Of a stretch of DNA of 64,000 bases, positions 48,001 through 59,206 are shown piece by piece; the first letter of the stretch is position 1, and each line of letters opens with the position of its first letter. The position numbers and the translations under genes are program-made. Where the stretch lies: the NCBI GenBank assembly GCA_905250125.1, contig CAJNOL010000701.1, positions 46,174 to 110,173 on the forward strand. The letters run 5' to 3'. Source of the stretch: Rotaria sordida (taxonomy: Eukaryota > Rotifera > Eurotatoria > Philodinida > Philodinidae). Under the pieces are notes generated by a model. That model worked only from the letters and a program-made list of their open reading frames with translations. It ran no database searches and was not told the origin of the DNA.

Positions 48001-49191
48001 GCAGTTTCTTTTTCTTCTAATCGAAGTTTAGCTTCACAATCCGGACATGTATACAATGGAAGCTTAATAAATATCAATATTTTAATATTAAATATTTAAA
48101 TATTTAGAAAAAAAAATTAAATATCTTATCAACTTGAAATTTCTTAAGAGTACTCCATCTCTTCTCAAGATTTCATCAGAAAAATTTTAAAATTTCTAAG
48201 GTAGATAGATGTTGACGAATAGGTCAAAATTTGTCATAGATTGAAAGTTCCTGGATGCTATATTCTATGAAATACTGTAATCACGATGCCCTTCTTCCAT
48301 TAGCTTAAGATGGATATCTTTTTATTTTTTGTCTTTCGAATAAAAAATAAAAAACCATAATATCCAAGATACTATAAATAAACGCATGCGTTTCTTTTGT
48401 AAGAACTACCGAAAATCAGTAGAACAATATAACCCAACCCAAAATAGTATGGGGTATATTTGAAAAAGTATTTGAAGTCGATCGGACCTACTAAGTAGGT
48501 AAAACGTGAGGGAAGCGTATCCTTAAATGAATTAATGTGTTGAATCAAACTTAAAAATATTTTTATATCATAACAAAAGTGAAAAGCATAATAACATTGA
48601 CAATTTCGAAAAGTGAATAAGAAACTATTTCCTATAATTCATTTTATATTCAATTCTTATTTTCGTTAAAGAAAATATTAAAGACTATGTAGAAAATTTT
48701 CTCTATGTAATAGGACACTACCTTAATTGAGAACTATTTTGAAATTTTATTAAATATTCTGTTTGAAATATTTTTGATAAAAAACAAAGAACATATTTTA
48801 TTTATCTATAATAATATTTCGATTTTTCTTTAGTCGAAAAATTTTTTCCAAAGATTTTAATGTTATATACTATTTACTACCTTTGAAATAGGATTAAATG
48901 ATTTTTCGTTTGTATCTACAAAAACAAAAAAAAAAGAATATAATTTTGTTTTGATTTATAAAAATGTCAATTAATCTAATCTTACTTTTATCTTTTTTAA
49001 AATTATTATTTTCATCATTAATATTTGGATTCGACGCTTGACAAAGAAAACATTTTAAACGTAATAAATATGGATTGGAGACCGATACGGTCTATTATAT
49101 ATCAATATGAAAAATAAAAAAAAATAAATAAATCAATTTCTATTTAAATGACATAAATTACCTGTGTATTTGGTCGTTCTTGTGAATCCAT
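39030..49191 (-). CDS. FAM193A: FAM193 family protein
   Basis: Fifteen exons join in phase, complement of 49162-49191, 48986-49091, 48881-48915, 47976-48062, 47738-47921, 47639-47687, 47365-47575, 46912-47300, 44701-45164, 42242-42829, 41210-42176, 40383-41137, 39341-39976, 39184-39271 and 39030-39111, giving 1556 aa. The Cys-rich N-terminus contains LKCFLCQ, LPLYTCPDCEAK and ECWCQSCTHD. A long helical part (exons 6-8) follows, then low-complexity Ser, Thr, Gln and His runs, a C-x2-CEFCCC cluster in exon 11 and a basic helix (EMKERLKLKLTKRN). The C-terminus DALDKEIEDFKKFCFENVPS matches the conserved FAM193 C-terminal motif (vertebrate pattern E.EYFKRFC..S). FAM193 proteins are little studied; I claim no function. 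A versus B cannot be decided. Introns 3, 8, 9 and 12 hold repeats. The exon 7 donor (gttcgt) is weak; the first exon is only 30 nt. Confidence 0.8.
40106..40249. mobile_element. Short foldback element in FAM193 intron 12
   Basis: The left part CTACAGATACGGTCGTAAAT pairs with the right part, whose reverse complement reads CTACAGTATTATACGGTCGT. Outer CAATATACA and CAATGTAT also correspond. It is about 144 bp, palindromic, and lies between FAM193 exons 12 and 13. Confidence 0.5.
43029..43327. mobile_element. hAT-like MITE in FAM193 intron 9, related to the copy at 897-1269
   Basis: The left end CAAGGAGGAACCAACTAATT and the right end TCCCTTG give CAAGG-type inverted termini. The middle shares ATGGCTTTCGATAATTTTTA and CATATCCTTAAGG with the copy in the glycosyltransferase intron. 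There is no clear 8-bp target duplication. Confidence 0.6.
43929..44373. mobile_element. hAT-like foldback MITE with near-perfect 8-bp target duplication
   Basis: The element starts CAAGGAGGAAACATCGTAC and its right end, reverse-complemented, starts CAAGGGGGAAACATTGTAC. It is flanked by ATGGATAT (43921-43928) and GTGGATAT (44374-44381), 7 of 8 identical. CAAGG ends with 8-bp duplications are typical of hAT. Internal AAAGTAC-rich ends and long arms (for example CAGATAGAGCTGATATTTTG on one side, its complement on the other) form a hairpin. It sits in FAM193 intron 9. Confidence 0.85.
45780..46260. repeat. Dispersed repeat, copy 1, in FAM193 intron 8
   Basis: GGTAGATAGATCTTGACTAG and the following about 60 bp (TTGTCCTAGACTCAGAATTT, then ATGCTTCCTTCTAGGAGATA) are homologous to a stretch near 48200. 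It is less AT-rich than surrounding intron sequence. Ends were not determined. Confidence 0.55.
48130..48530. repeat. Dispersed repeat, copy 2, in FAM193 intron 3
   Basis: GGTAGATAGATGTTGACGAA, then TTGTCATAGATTGAAAGTTC and ATGCTATATTCTATGAAATA align with copy 1 in the same orientation. The right part (GTAAGAACTACCGAAAATCA) also matches copy 1 (GTAAGATCTGCCAAAAACCA). It is probably an old transposon family. Confidence 0.55.
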
Positions 49192-49952
49192 ATGTTTTTA
49201 TTTTTATTTTTTTTTGAATAGAGAAATTTGTAATAAAATAAAACTAATGCTACAACACGAACCCTAAAAGAAAGTAAAATCCTTGAACAAACATTTATTG
49301 TTAAATTTTATTCTAAAGCTTTTTTCTTTATATTTAACATGTTTCGTTCATAAGTCATGCACGTATATAAATGAGAACAGGACAAAACCATAATTATAAC
49401 AATATAACCACCATTGATCAATTTTGACAGATGGCTTTTGTTTTTTTTTATTAGTTGAATATTTAAAAGAAAATTTTATATTAAAAATTTCTAAATATCT
49501 TTTGATTTTAATGATTTATTCAAAGAAAAAAAATCAAACAAATTGTATATATTGAGGCTAATGAATATTTTTTAATTTGTTAATAAAATAAACCAATAGG
49601 AAACAAGGTTGGATACAACTTGTTTTTTATCTGAATCGGTATTATTGAAACGGATGACTGGTCGAATATTCATAGATAACTTTGATATTTACGATCAAAA
49701 ATATATGAGCTTATCCAATTTGTGATTATATTTTTGACTGAAAATATTGAATATATTGATAGAATAACATGAGAATGTTCATTGAATATTCAGAATGATA
49801 ATGCGATTTTAATGTTCTATTTTAATTTTATATCATTATGTTGAAACGATGTGAAATTTTTTATTAAAAAAAAACGAAAATTTTTGTTTTCTCTATTGTA
49901 GAAAAAAAAGAATTCAATGATGAAAATGTAGTGTTTATAAATCAAAAGACGA
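49192..49952. promoter_or_regulatory. Divergent spacer between FAM193 and the MEGF8-like gene
   Basis: 761 bp between two start codons on opposite strands; it must carry both promoters. It is AT-rich with poly-T and poly-A tracts. No specific motif was assigned. Confidence 0.5.
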
Positions 49953-52900
49953 ATGTGTTATCGTCATTTATTTTTATTATTTTTCATCAGTTTATCAAAT
50001 GGTGATCAATGTAAAACAAATAATCAAATTGAGTAAAAATTTTTGATTTTATTTTTGTTGAAAATCGAATTGATGAAAAATGTAATTATTCGATATTTAT
50101 TTTAATAGATTTTTTCAATCAAAATCAGGTCAATGTGTATCCTGTTTATCTCATTGTAATTATCAAACAAATGTATGTTTATATGTTAATCAATTACATC
50201 GTTTATGTTCATCTATTTATCTTACTCGAAATATCCGAGAATGTGAACAACGATTAACACCAGAAATTGTTCATTCATATTTACTTTTAAATCAATCGAA
50301 TACATTTTATGATAATAAAGATAATGATGAACCGGTTAGTCATTAAATTTAAGATTAATTATTATTTGAGAAAAAATTCAAAATATTTTTGTTTTTTTTT
50401 TCGATATAAAATTTTTATATTAAATTGATCAATGAAGAATTTAAATCAAATTATGAAATGAAAATTACATGATGTTTCATATAATGATTTATAATTTTCT
50501 TTTTTAAAACCTATTTTTGTTTGTAATCGAGTATTAAGAATATCAATGAGATAAAGACAAAAAAAACCAGCAATAATTTACAAAAGAATTTTATCTTATC
50601 TTAAAGAAAAAACTGATAATAATAACAATAGTAGTTAAAATACTTTAAATACTTGAGTACAATCATATTCTTCAATAAGTGGAAAATGATAAAACAATTT
50701 ATTAGAAGTTTAGATTATCACATTTTCTTTAGTTTAATTCATATGAATTCTTTTATCTTCCATTTTGTGCCATCAATTTAATAGCACTATTATGCATGTA
50801 TGCGTTGTCGTACTTCTTCCATTCTGTAGATAATACGGGTATACAAAGAGACGTTATTTGTTAATGAAAGCTTTGTCGGCAATCATGTGATCAAATAAGG
50901 AAATGAAAACAAAGAAAAAAGTAATTTCCATAGTGAATTTGCTTAAAACTATGGCAATCTTTTTTTTTTTCCTAGAGATTTGTTCTAATTGTAATGTCTA
51001 ATGCATGGAAAAGCGTGCTAATAACTTTCTTAACGAATTCTGTAGAGAAAATAGTTGATGAATCTTTAGTATCTAATGAATTTTATTAATTTTCATGGCT
51101 TATGCTAAATCACTAGAGACTCTCCCATGCTCTCTTGCATCTTACCGTTGATTGGTTCTTTTACGACCTTTCTTTTTTCTTTTGTTGACAAAAATAACAG
51201 TCAGAAGAATATTGCCTTACAGCACAATAACATCTTAGGGAACTTCATAGAATTTCTATGTGTAGGAATAGAGAAAAAATTCGAAAATGCTTTAAAAGTT
51301 GATCAGTTGATTTGTAATTATTCGTGTTTTTCGATCTGGTAAAATTTTTCAGAATACATCTAAGTTTTTATGATTTTTAATCAAGACACATGCTTAAATG
51401 TCTGATTTTTTAATCATTTCAATGGCTTTGTTTTTTTCTCTCTTACCTTGTTTATTTATTAATAAAAAAAAAACCCTTCATCGGATATACCCGAAGTCAT
51501 ATTTATTAATATCAGATGTTCTGTTTTGTTTTTAATGAATAAAAGTTTTTCAACTAAAGATTTTATTTGAATGAAATAGGTGTGTTTATTTTGTGGAAAT
51601 TTAACTCGTGGTCTCCGATGTGAATATTGTCGTTATCGACCAAATGGAAAACAACTTACACATTTAATTGAATTAAAAACACCGACAGCAACTTGTTTTG
51701 AATGTTCATGTTCTGGACAAACATATGATTGTCGAACAAATAGTAAATTAAATATAAATAAATGAAAAATATTTGTAATAAATAAAAAACAAATCTTTTT
51801 CTTTTTTTTGTTTGTTTTTTAAAGTAACTGATGGTTGTAAATGTCTTTCACATTTATTGGATTCAAATTTAGTTGATTTAAATCTTTATCAATGTCTTTC
51901 AAATCGTACATTTAATATAAATAATCAAGAACAAAATCAATGTCGTTCAAGAATTCATCAACCATGTCCAAATTGTAAACGTGGTTATAATGGTGTTATA
52001 TCTGATCGTGGTCATCGATGTTATAAGTTTGTTTTTCTTTCTATTTTATAATTTTTTTGTTTTTGTTTTTTTTTTTGAATAAATATGTTTTTGTTTTTTT
52101 CTATAAAGATTATTAGCAACTGATACAACTCAATGTTTTGATTTTGGAAATTCTTTAAAATCATGTTTAAATGGTAATGAAATAATAAGAAGTGATGATA
52201 ATGGAACAATATCATTGGAAATAACTCCAAGTTATCGTAATCTTAATATTCGGTTAGAAAAAAAATTAAAAAGACAAATAATAAAAAATAAATTATACTT
52301 TTTCTTTTAGAGTTTTAATTGGAATTGAAAATGGTTTTGTTGATGTTATATGTTCAATACGAAATGCTAATTTTATTGTATTAAATGATCATCATGTTTA
52401 TTATGAACATCAATCATTAACTGATATAGAACCAATTATTCGTGATTATGATTTAACAAATGAAGATTTAAATTTCGGTAATATTTATTTTTATATTATA
52501 AAATCGATCAGAATTTTTCATGACATGTATCAGGATAATTTTATCGAATTAGATCGAAAGATTAGAATATGAAAAGAAATAATAAAAATTATAAACAATA
52601 AAGATCAAGATCGATATTAGATCAATATGAAATAGATATAGACTGATGAGGATACTAGATCAAAAACTCACTAGCTAATTTATGGATGCACCACTACCTG
52701 AAGTGTAGTTCTAAAAGGTGACATTTCTTAGTTTCGATTGTTCTATTCGAAATAATTATTAGACTACAAAATCTAAAGAAAAAAAGGAAAGAATTTCAGA
52801 ATTGATCGAAATTTATGAATTTTAAGACAAAGTTTGACAAATTCTGTAAGTTTCTTTTAATATTCAAAGAAATAAAAGAATAACATCAGATAGAGCATTC

Positions 52901-55900
52901 AAAATTGGATACGACTGACGAAAATCATGTAATTCTGCTTAGTGAAAATATATATTATCTTTGAATGTGGACAAACCCGTTTTTAGGAACTTTGAGACGA
53001 AAATAACTTATTTGTAGTGCTGAGAACCAACAGATTCATGTCAATTGTGCTCAGCTTTAAATGCTCAATCTGATGCTATTTTTTCATTTCTTTGAATATA
53101 AAAAAATGATTATAGTATTGATTGGATTTTGTCTCAAAACTCGTTTTCTAGGTTCGATGGAGCCTATCGACAGCTTCGGATAGTGTAATCAAAACTGAGT
53201 AGAGTCAGTGCATCTTTAGGCTAATTACAGCTACCTGCTCTTCTGAGACTTGATCTGGTTTCCGTGTACATATAGTATCGACTTCTCAAATCGTCTTTCT
53301 AATTTTCTTTCTCTTCACTGTCTAACAGACAAGATTGCTGAATTTGTATAATTTTATAGCTGAACTCCTTTGTATTCATGTTTTAGTTTTTTTTTTTTGA
53401 GTGACTCAAATACTTCTATGATATTTCCAATTTTATATTTTACAATGAATTGGTCGTAGAAAGGTCTTATAGAAAATTGCAACTAGCAAGTGAAATTCTT
53501 TATTTTTTGACATAACATTAATATTTTAATAGAAATTTTATACAAGAAATAGAAAAAAAGAAAAAATTTAAAAAATGTAATTTTTTTTCTATCTAGTAAC
53601 TGCGAATGATAAATCTTCTACATATTCGATAGTATTTTTAAGATCATCATAATATCGTTCATTACGATGATCCACATAATGTTGAATCGCAATTGTTTAA
53701 ACTTGCTTTATTCTTCTTTCTACATCAGCACTAAACGATTTTTATCTTCTTGAAGAAATCTGATTAACGACTAAATATTTAACTAATAAACTTATTTAAC
53801 GACGATAAAAACAACTATGAGATGCTAAATAAAATATTAGAATCTGAAACTACAAGACAGAGAGAGAGAGAAAGAACAAAATATTTATATTTAGCTTTGA
53901 TATTAGTTCATATATCTAGATCAATGAAAAATAGAAACTTTCGCAAATTATTATTCTTGAAAATATTCTGATGGGTCATTTAGTACTTTTCTTTTCATCT
54001 TTGGGGACATTTTCGCTACTAATTTCTTATATGTATCCTCAAATGACAACTGCTCGCAATAAATAGAAGATCCATTAACTGTTGACATAGACAATGATAA
54101 CAAACTATAAACAAATAGAATTAACACTTACTAAAAATATCTCATTTTTTTCCATTAGACATGGAATTGGGTCAGTTTGGTTCCAAAAAAAAACACGAAT
54201 CGATCTCATCTCTGTTTTCCGTTGAATATTGTTTTTTTTGTGACCTTTCTAGCGGCACATCTTCCAATGATTATGTTCTCATGTAATAACTACCGCCGGT
54301 ATATCGATCGACATAATGTGTCCTAGACCGGTGGATTTTTTTTTGAAAGTTTTGTATCATGGCGTATTGTATCAAAATAGGTGGATGTTTTTTAAGTCTG
54401 TTAAAGTTGACAGGGTTGAGTTGCTTTTGATGTACTCTGATAAAGTTGATACGTCTGTACTGGTCATAAAGTCCAAATTGGCTTCAGTTATAAAATAAAT
54501 TTTTATTACAGATGGCGCTGCACCAATTTTTTAATAGTAATATATATTCTGAAACTGTTGTCTTTTCGATTAATTTGAATTCTTTCCGATAAATAATTCC
54601 AATTTGGATAGAAAACATTTTCGGCAATTATTTATAGATGGAAATGAAAGTCTTAACCGCTATCACCGATTCTTATGAATCCCGTGGTTAGAGCTCATGG
54701 GATTCAAGAATTTTTGGATCCAGGTCAGATCGATAAAAATTGTTAGATTCGGTCCTAATTGATTCAGTTTTTATGGATAGATCTCATGAGATCCAAGAAT
54801 TTCTGAATCCGGACCTGGTCGGGTCTAGATGGAACCTGATGGGCTCTACCAGTAGTAACGCGAATAAACGTACGATATGGTTTGAAAACCTTGTTTTTTT
54901 ATTTTTTAATAAAATAGGAATTCTTTATTCTGATCCATCTGATATAATTATTCTTCGAAATTTATCATCTCGTCATCGTTTAACATTATTAATATCTCCA
55001 GCAGATATTGATTTTACACAAGAAAATCTTCATTGTTTATTAGTTGATCAACCAATATCACGTATACGTTTACCAGATTTAATTGATCCTCAATTACAAT
55101 CACAATCTATATCATTTTCACTTTCGGATTATCGAGGTATACATTTAACAACAGGTTCATCATTAATATCATCAAAAACAAATGGTTTTATTAAAATTTA
55201 TCAAACAAGAATGAATATAGATTTATTCGTTTTTTTCAGTGTATTTTTTTCTTCATTTTTTCTTTTTCTATCAATTGGAATTTGTTTTTGGAAAGTTAAA
55301 TTTGCATATGAAATTCATCGTAGACGAAGAACACTTAAACATGAATATCATAAACGTATGGCAAGACCATTTGCTAAAATTCAATTATTTATTAAACCAT
55401 CAACAATAATATCCAATGATGAAGATAATTCTCAACAGGTTTTACTTTTTTCTTTAATATTTTCATTAATTTAAAAATTATTTTTTTTTAGCTTACTTTT
55501 CCAGTAGCATCATCATCTGTAGATATTCCATTATTACTTCCATCAACTCGTACAGATATTGATTATTCATCACATGTTGTATCTGTTGAACCACTTCGAG
55601 ACCAAAATACTTGTTATACAACATTACTTTTTCATTTACCAGGAGATCTTTCAACACAATATCGTCTATGTGCTGGTACAACACTTGCACAATTACCATC
55701 AGATTATGCTAATGCACTTTCAAATGCAAGAATTGAAGCTGAATTACAAAAACGAAATAAAAGACGAAAAAAATATAATGGACGAAATGTTCATCAACGG
55801 AAAGTTGTTGTTAAAAAGACAACAACAAATACTAGACAACAACAACATCAACAACCTAGAAGAAAACAACATAATCCTCATCAGCAACAACAACAACAAC

Positions 55901-55947
55901 AACAACAACAACAGCAGCAGCAGCCAAGAACAACACTTGGACCTTAA
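49953..55947 (+). CDS. MEGF8-like protein, C-terminal part only
   Basis: Eight exons, 49953-50032, 50109-50334, 51580-51742, 51825-52026, 52109-52252, 52311-52477, 54918-55438 and 55492-55947, join in phase to 652 aa. MCYRHLFLLFFISLSNG is a signal peptide. Cys-rich PSI/laminin-EGF-like segments follow (CVSCLSHC, CLFCGNLTRGLRCEYCRY, CFECSCSG, CPNCKRGYNG). The strongest link is the membrane region: LFVFFSVFFSSFFLFLSIG (about 430-448) followed by WKVK and MARPFAK (475-481), nearly as in MEGF8 (LFVFFSVFFSCFFLFLS, then MASRPFAK). The cytoplasmic TLLFHLPGD also matches the MEGF8 tail (TLLLQLPGG). The C-terminus is Gln-rich (CAA/CAG run near 55881-55922). Vertebrate MEGF8 is about 2,800 aa with CUB and Kelch repeats; these are absent here, and the upstream DNA is taken by FAM193. 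MEGF8 acts in Hedgehog and guidance signalling in vertebrates. Confidence 0.78.
54690..54830 (+). repeat. Short direct repeat, about 89-bp spacing, in MEGF8-like intron 6
   Basis: GAGCTCATGGGATTCAAGAA, then TTTTGGATCCAGGTC at 54691 recurs as GATCTCATGAGATCCAAGAA, then TTCTGAATCCGGACC at 54780. It is unusually G/C-rich for the window. Purpose unknown. Confidence 0.45.
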
Positions 55948-56793
55948 GAAGCTCGTTGTTGAGTCAGATGTGTACGCGCGCTTGTTTGTGTGTGTTTGTT
56001 TGTAGTCTCACTAATTTTATGTTATCTTATTTTGTATATTAAATTCTGCGAAATCAGGCATTTTAGAATTATCATTGGTAAAGTATTTGAAAATGATACA
56101 TATTCTAGATAAAATTTCATTTAATTAGTGGATTAATTATTTGATAAAATTTTCATTTATATCTTCAAGAAATTTCTTAGTTTGTTTATTTATTTAGTTA
56201 ACTATTATACATTATTTCAATAATTAGTCAGGTAATTAGATTTTATTAACCAATATTATATTAATTGATCTATTTTATGTAAGATTCTATTAGACATATG
56301 AATTATTTAAGAATAAATTCAAAAATGATAATACATATTTCAAATATTTTTGCTTGTTAAAACTAATAATAAATATTTCGATCTTTCAAAATTAACTAAA
56401 CCTCAATTATCTATTATTATTTCTTTTGGATAGTAATAGTTATATGAAATAAAATTTAATTACAATAGAAATTATATTTCTACAAATAGATATGATCGTG
56501 TTTTATATATATATAGAATGAAAGGTTTTTATTAAAATCGAAACAAATATTCAAGAATATTATTTGATAAATAGTGTAAACTAAATGATTTCATCAAGAT
56601 TTAAATGTTTGTTATATGAAAATAAAAAAATTCAAACTAAATACGCTATAGAATGAAACAACAACAAAAATTAAAGATTATGGAAGAACTGATTCAAATA
56701 AATTCTATTAACCAGTCATGAACTTGTTAACTATTGACTTTGAAATGTAATCCTTTTTTTAGCAAGAATACATGAATTACGATCTAAGATTTA
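55948..56793. other. Intergenic spacer
   Basis: 3' flank of the MEGF8-like gene with a short GT-rich tract near 55975-56000. No gene was seen. Confidence 0.45.
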
Positions 56794-57473
56794 TACACTA
56801 CTGCTCAAAATTATAAGAACAACATATTTTTTATTGTTTTCTATTACGCTAAGTGCCTAGCTAAAATGCACTTAGTGATGTGAATAGTCAATCAAGCTCT
56901 CTCTATCTAAAGCATCCTATACAAAATTCCATAAATACATTATCAGAGAAAGATTTCTAAAAACAACAAAACAACCGCATTTTTCTAGGTACTTAAAGAT
57001 TTTGCGAACATTGATTTTCAATGATGCCATGTTATAGAGAATAAAATTCTGAAGAAAATGAATGCTCGCCCCGTTTTTACCATCTGCCCTTAAAAAATAA
57101 TGACCACTATAAAAATTTTTAAAATGTGGTTTTTTTGTTGGTCGATTTTCAGATAAATTTCATTTTTTTGATTATAACTTTTTAAGGCAAAGTGGTAAAA
57201 AAAATGTAGGAAGCACTCATTTTCTTCAAAATTTTATGTCCTATAAGATGGCATCATTGAAAAATCAATTTCCGCGAAAGCTTCAAGTGCTTAAAAAATT
57301 CGGTTTTTTTGAAATTTTTCTCTGATAATGTACTGATAGAATCTGGTATAGGATGTTTTAGATTGAAAGTTTGATTGACTATTCATATATCACTAGGTGC
57401 ATTTGAGTTAGACATTTAGTATGATAGAAAAAAGTTAACAATACGTTGTTCTTATAATTTGAGCAGAACTGTA
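56794..57473. mobile_element. Tc1/mariner-like foldback MITE, 680 bp
   Basis: The left end TACACTACTGCTCAAAATTA corresponds to the reverse-complemented right end TACAGTTCTGCTCAAATTAT, both starting with TA. The body is a long imperfect palindrome: AATTATAAGAACAAC, GTGAATAGTCAATCAAGC and ATTATCAGAGAAA occur on both sides in opposite orientation, meeting near 57135. No coding capacity. Confidence 0.85.
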
Positions 57474-58654
57474 GAAGGAAGAATGAATTAGTCTTACACA
57501 AATCCGAGGACAATCTCATTTAATTAAAAAAATCCAAATCATCACTATAGACTACAGATGTTCTTTGTAGTATGAATCGTATTTATAGACAATTTATGTC
57601 ACATTCCTAGATTTTCTATAGATGCTATGTCAAAGGATAAGTCTTGATTATTATTTTGTAAGATATTATCTAAAGGAGTGTTGACGTATAGAATAGAAAA
57701 CTTAGAAGGTTTTTTCTTCTCTTGAATTATAATCTTTTCATAGTCTTAAGATGTTTGTCACAACCTGTGAAATAGTTTTAGATTAAGATACATGTTTCTT
57801 GTTGTAGTTTCACACTCCCTGTAACATAATTAAAGTAAAATTTTTTTTTTGTATCATAAAATCTAGTAACTTATAAATTGAAAGACACGTTTCTAATTGT
57901 TATCATTGATAATATAAACAAATTTATCATGTAGAAAATGTGTTGACAGTACCGTTTGTCTTTTTTGCAAATAATAAATGACATAGATTCGATATTTGTT
58001 CTTATTTCTTATGAATTCACAAGACACTTTTTTATCAATGATATAGATATATAGTAAAACTTCTCTATGTGACCCATTCCTTATTCTGAACAGTGGACGC
58101 TTATTTCTAATTCCATAAACAATGACAACTTCTGTAATGTGAGCAACATAGATTCTATCATTTATGAGCAAAGCAAGAAAAAAATAATGTTGTGTATTAC
58201 GTTATGATAAACAATCATGGGACGCATAGAAAAACAAGATGGACTACCCGTGGATATTTAAAAGAAAAAAAAACCAATATTAGACAACAGAAACAGTGCT
58301 TGATGTAACATCGTTTCATTTTTGTGTTAACAGCTAGTAATATTAGATCGTGTCAACACTAGTTGATTTAATTATTTGCTAGAAAGAAGACAAAGATCAC
58401 TTGGTGCAGTCGACAAGCCATTGCAACTGAATACGTATAAGTTAAAAAAAAAAAAAGAAAAGAGAAACTAAAAATCTTTCAATAATAAGCATTTCCATAA
58501 AGTGAACACTTTCAACTGGTCTTGATGATGCCCATATTAAAGAAGTTTTATTATATACAAAAATATTAGAGTATTATTTACTATATTCATGATGATATGA
58601 ACTATTATTATCTAAAAAATAGATGTACTGTTTTTTTTTTGTAGATTATAAATA
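57474..58654. other. Intergenic spacer upstream of ATG12
   Basis: AT-rich, no recognisable exon. The ATG12 promoter must lie here. The minus-strand frame at 57893-58171 has no supporting context. Confidence 0.45.
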
Positions 58655-59053
58655 ATGTCAACGGTTGAAGGTAATGAAAATGAATTTTCTTCTGCAGATG
58701 CTTTAAATTCTGCAGTGAATAAAGATGATGGAGATACTAATTCGATACGCTTTGGTCCAAGTAATGATTCTGAAGGTGGTTCAAAGGTTGTTTTTCTTCT
58801 TAAAGCAGCAGGTGGTGCACCAATATTAAAAAAGAAAAAATGGGCATTACCAAGAACAAAAACAATTGGTCATATTGTTGAATTTTTAAAAAAATATATG
58901 CATCTTGATACTCAACAACAACAACAACTTTTTCTTTATGTTAATCAAGCATTTTCACCAGCACTTGATACAACAATTGGATCAGTTAATGATTGTTTCA
59001 GTAGTGAAGGAACACTTGTATTACATTATGCATTAACTGAAGCATGGGGATAA
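58655..59053 (+). CDS. ATG12: Ubiquitin-like autophagy protein ATG12
   Basis: A single exon of 132 aa. ATG12 is conjugated through its C-terminal Gly to ATG5 by ATG7 and ATG10; the ATG12-ATG5-ATG16 complex then promotes ATG8 lipidation on the phagophore. Residues 1-45 are an acidic disordered tail. The ubiquitin-like fold starts at VVFLLKAAGGAPILKKKKWA, then RTKTIGHIVEFLKKY, QLFLYVNQAFSPALDTTIGS and NDCFSSEGTLVLHYALTEAWG, closely following the animal pattern (KIDILLKA.GD.PI.K.KWAV, LFIYVNQ.F.P, LVLHY...AWG). The terminal AWG ends in the required Gly with no extra residue, so no processing is needed. Length is like the human protein (140 aa). The next gene starts 153 bp downstream on the same strand. 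Confidence 0.95.
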   Translation: MSTVEGNENEFSSADALNSAVNKDDGDTNSIRFGPSNDSEGGSKVVFLLKAAGGAPILKKKKWALPRTKTIGHIVEFLKKYMHLDTQQQQQLFLYVNQAFSPALDTTIGSVNDCFSSEGTLVLHYALTEAWG

Positions 59054-59206
59054 AAAGAAAAACTTTATTATTTATGTAAATCTTTTTTTTTTTATTGTTT
59101 AATGTACAGAATAAATAAACGAGAAAATCATTTAAAATATCTTTGTTCAATGATAAATCAGTCATATATAAAAAGTTTATTTCTAACAAATATATATTGT
59201 AGATTG

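Noticed and set aside
55493-56005. Frames of 68 (minus) and 148 (plus) codons over the end of the MEGF8-like gene
   Set aside because: Alternate frames of exon 8, whose own frame continues the conserved MEGF8 tail.
59102-59206. N-terminal extension of the Nudix protein
   Set aside because: The extra 35 residues overlap a probable splice acceptor and 5' UTR. The start at 59207 gives a more normal N-terminus, though this is not certain.
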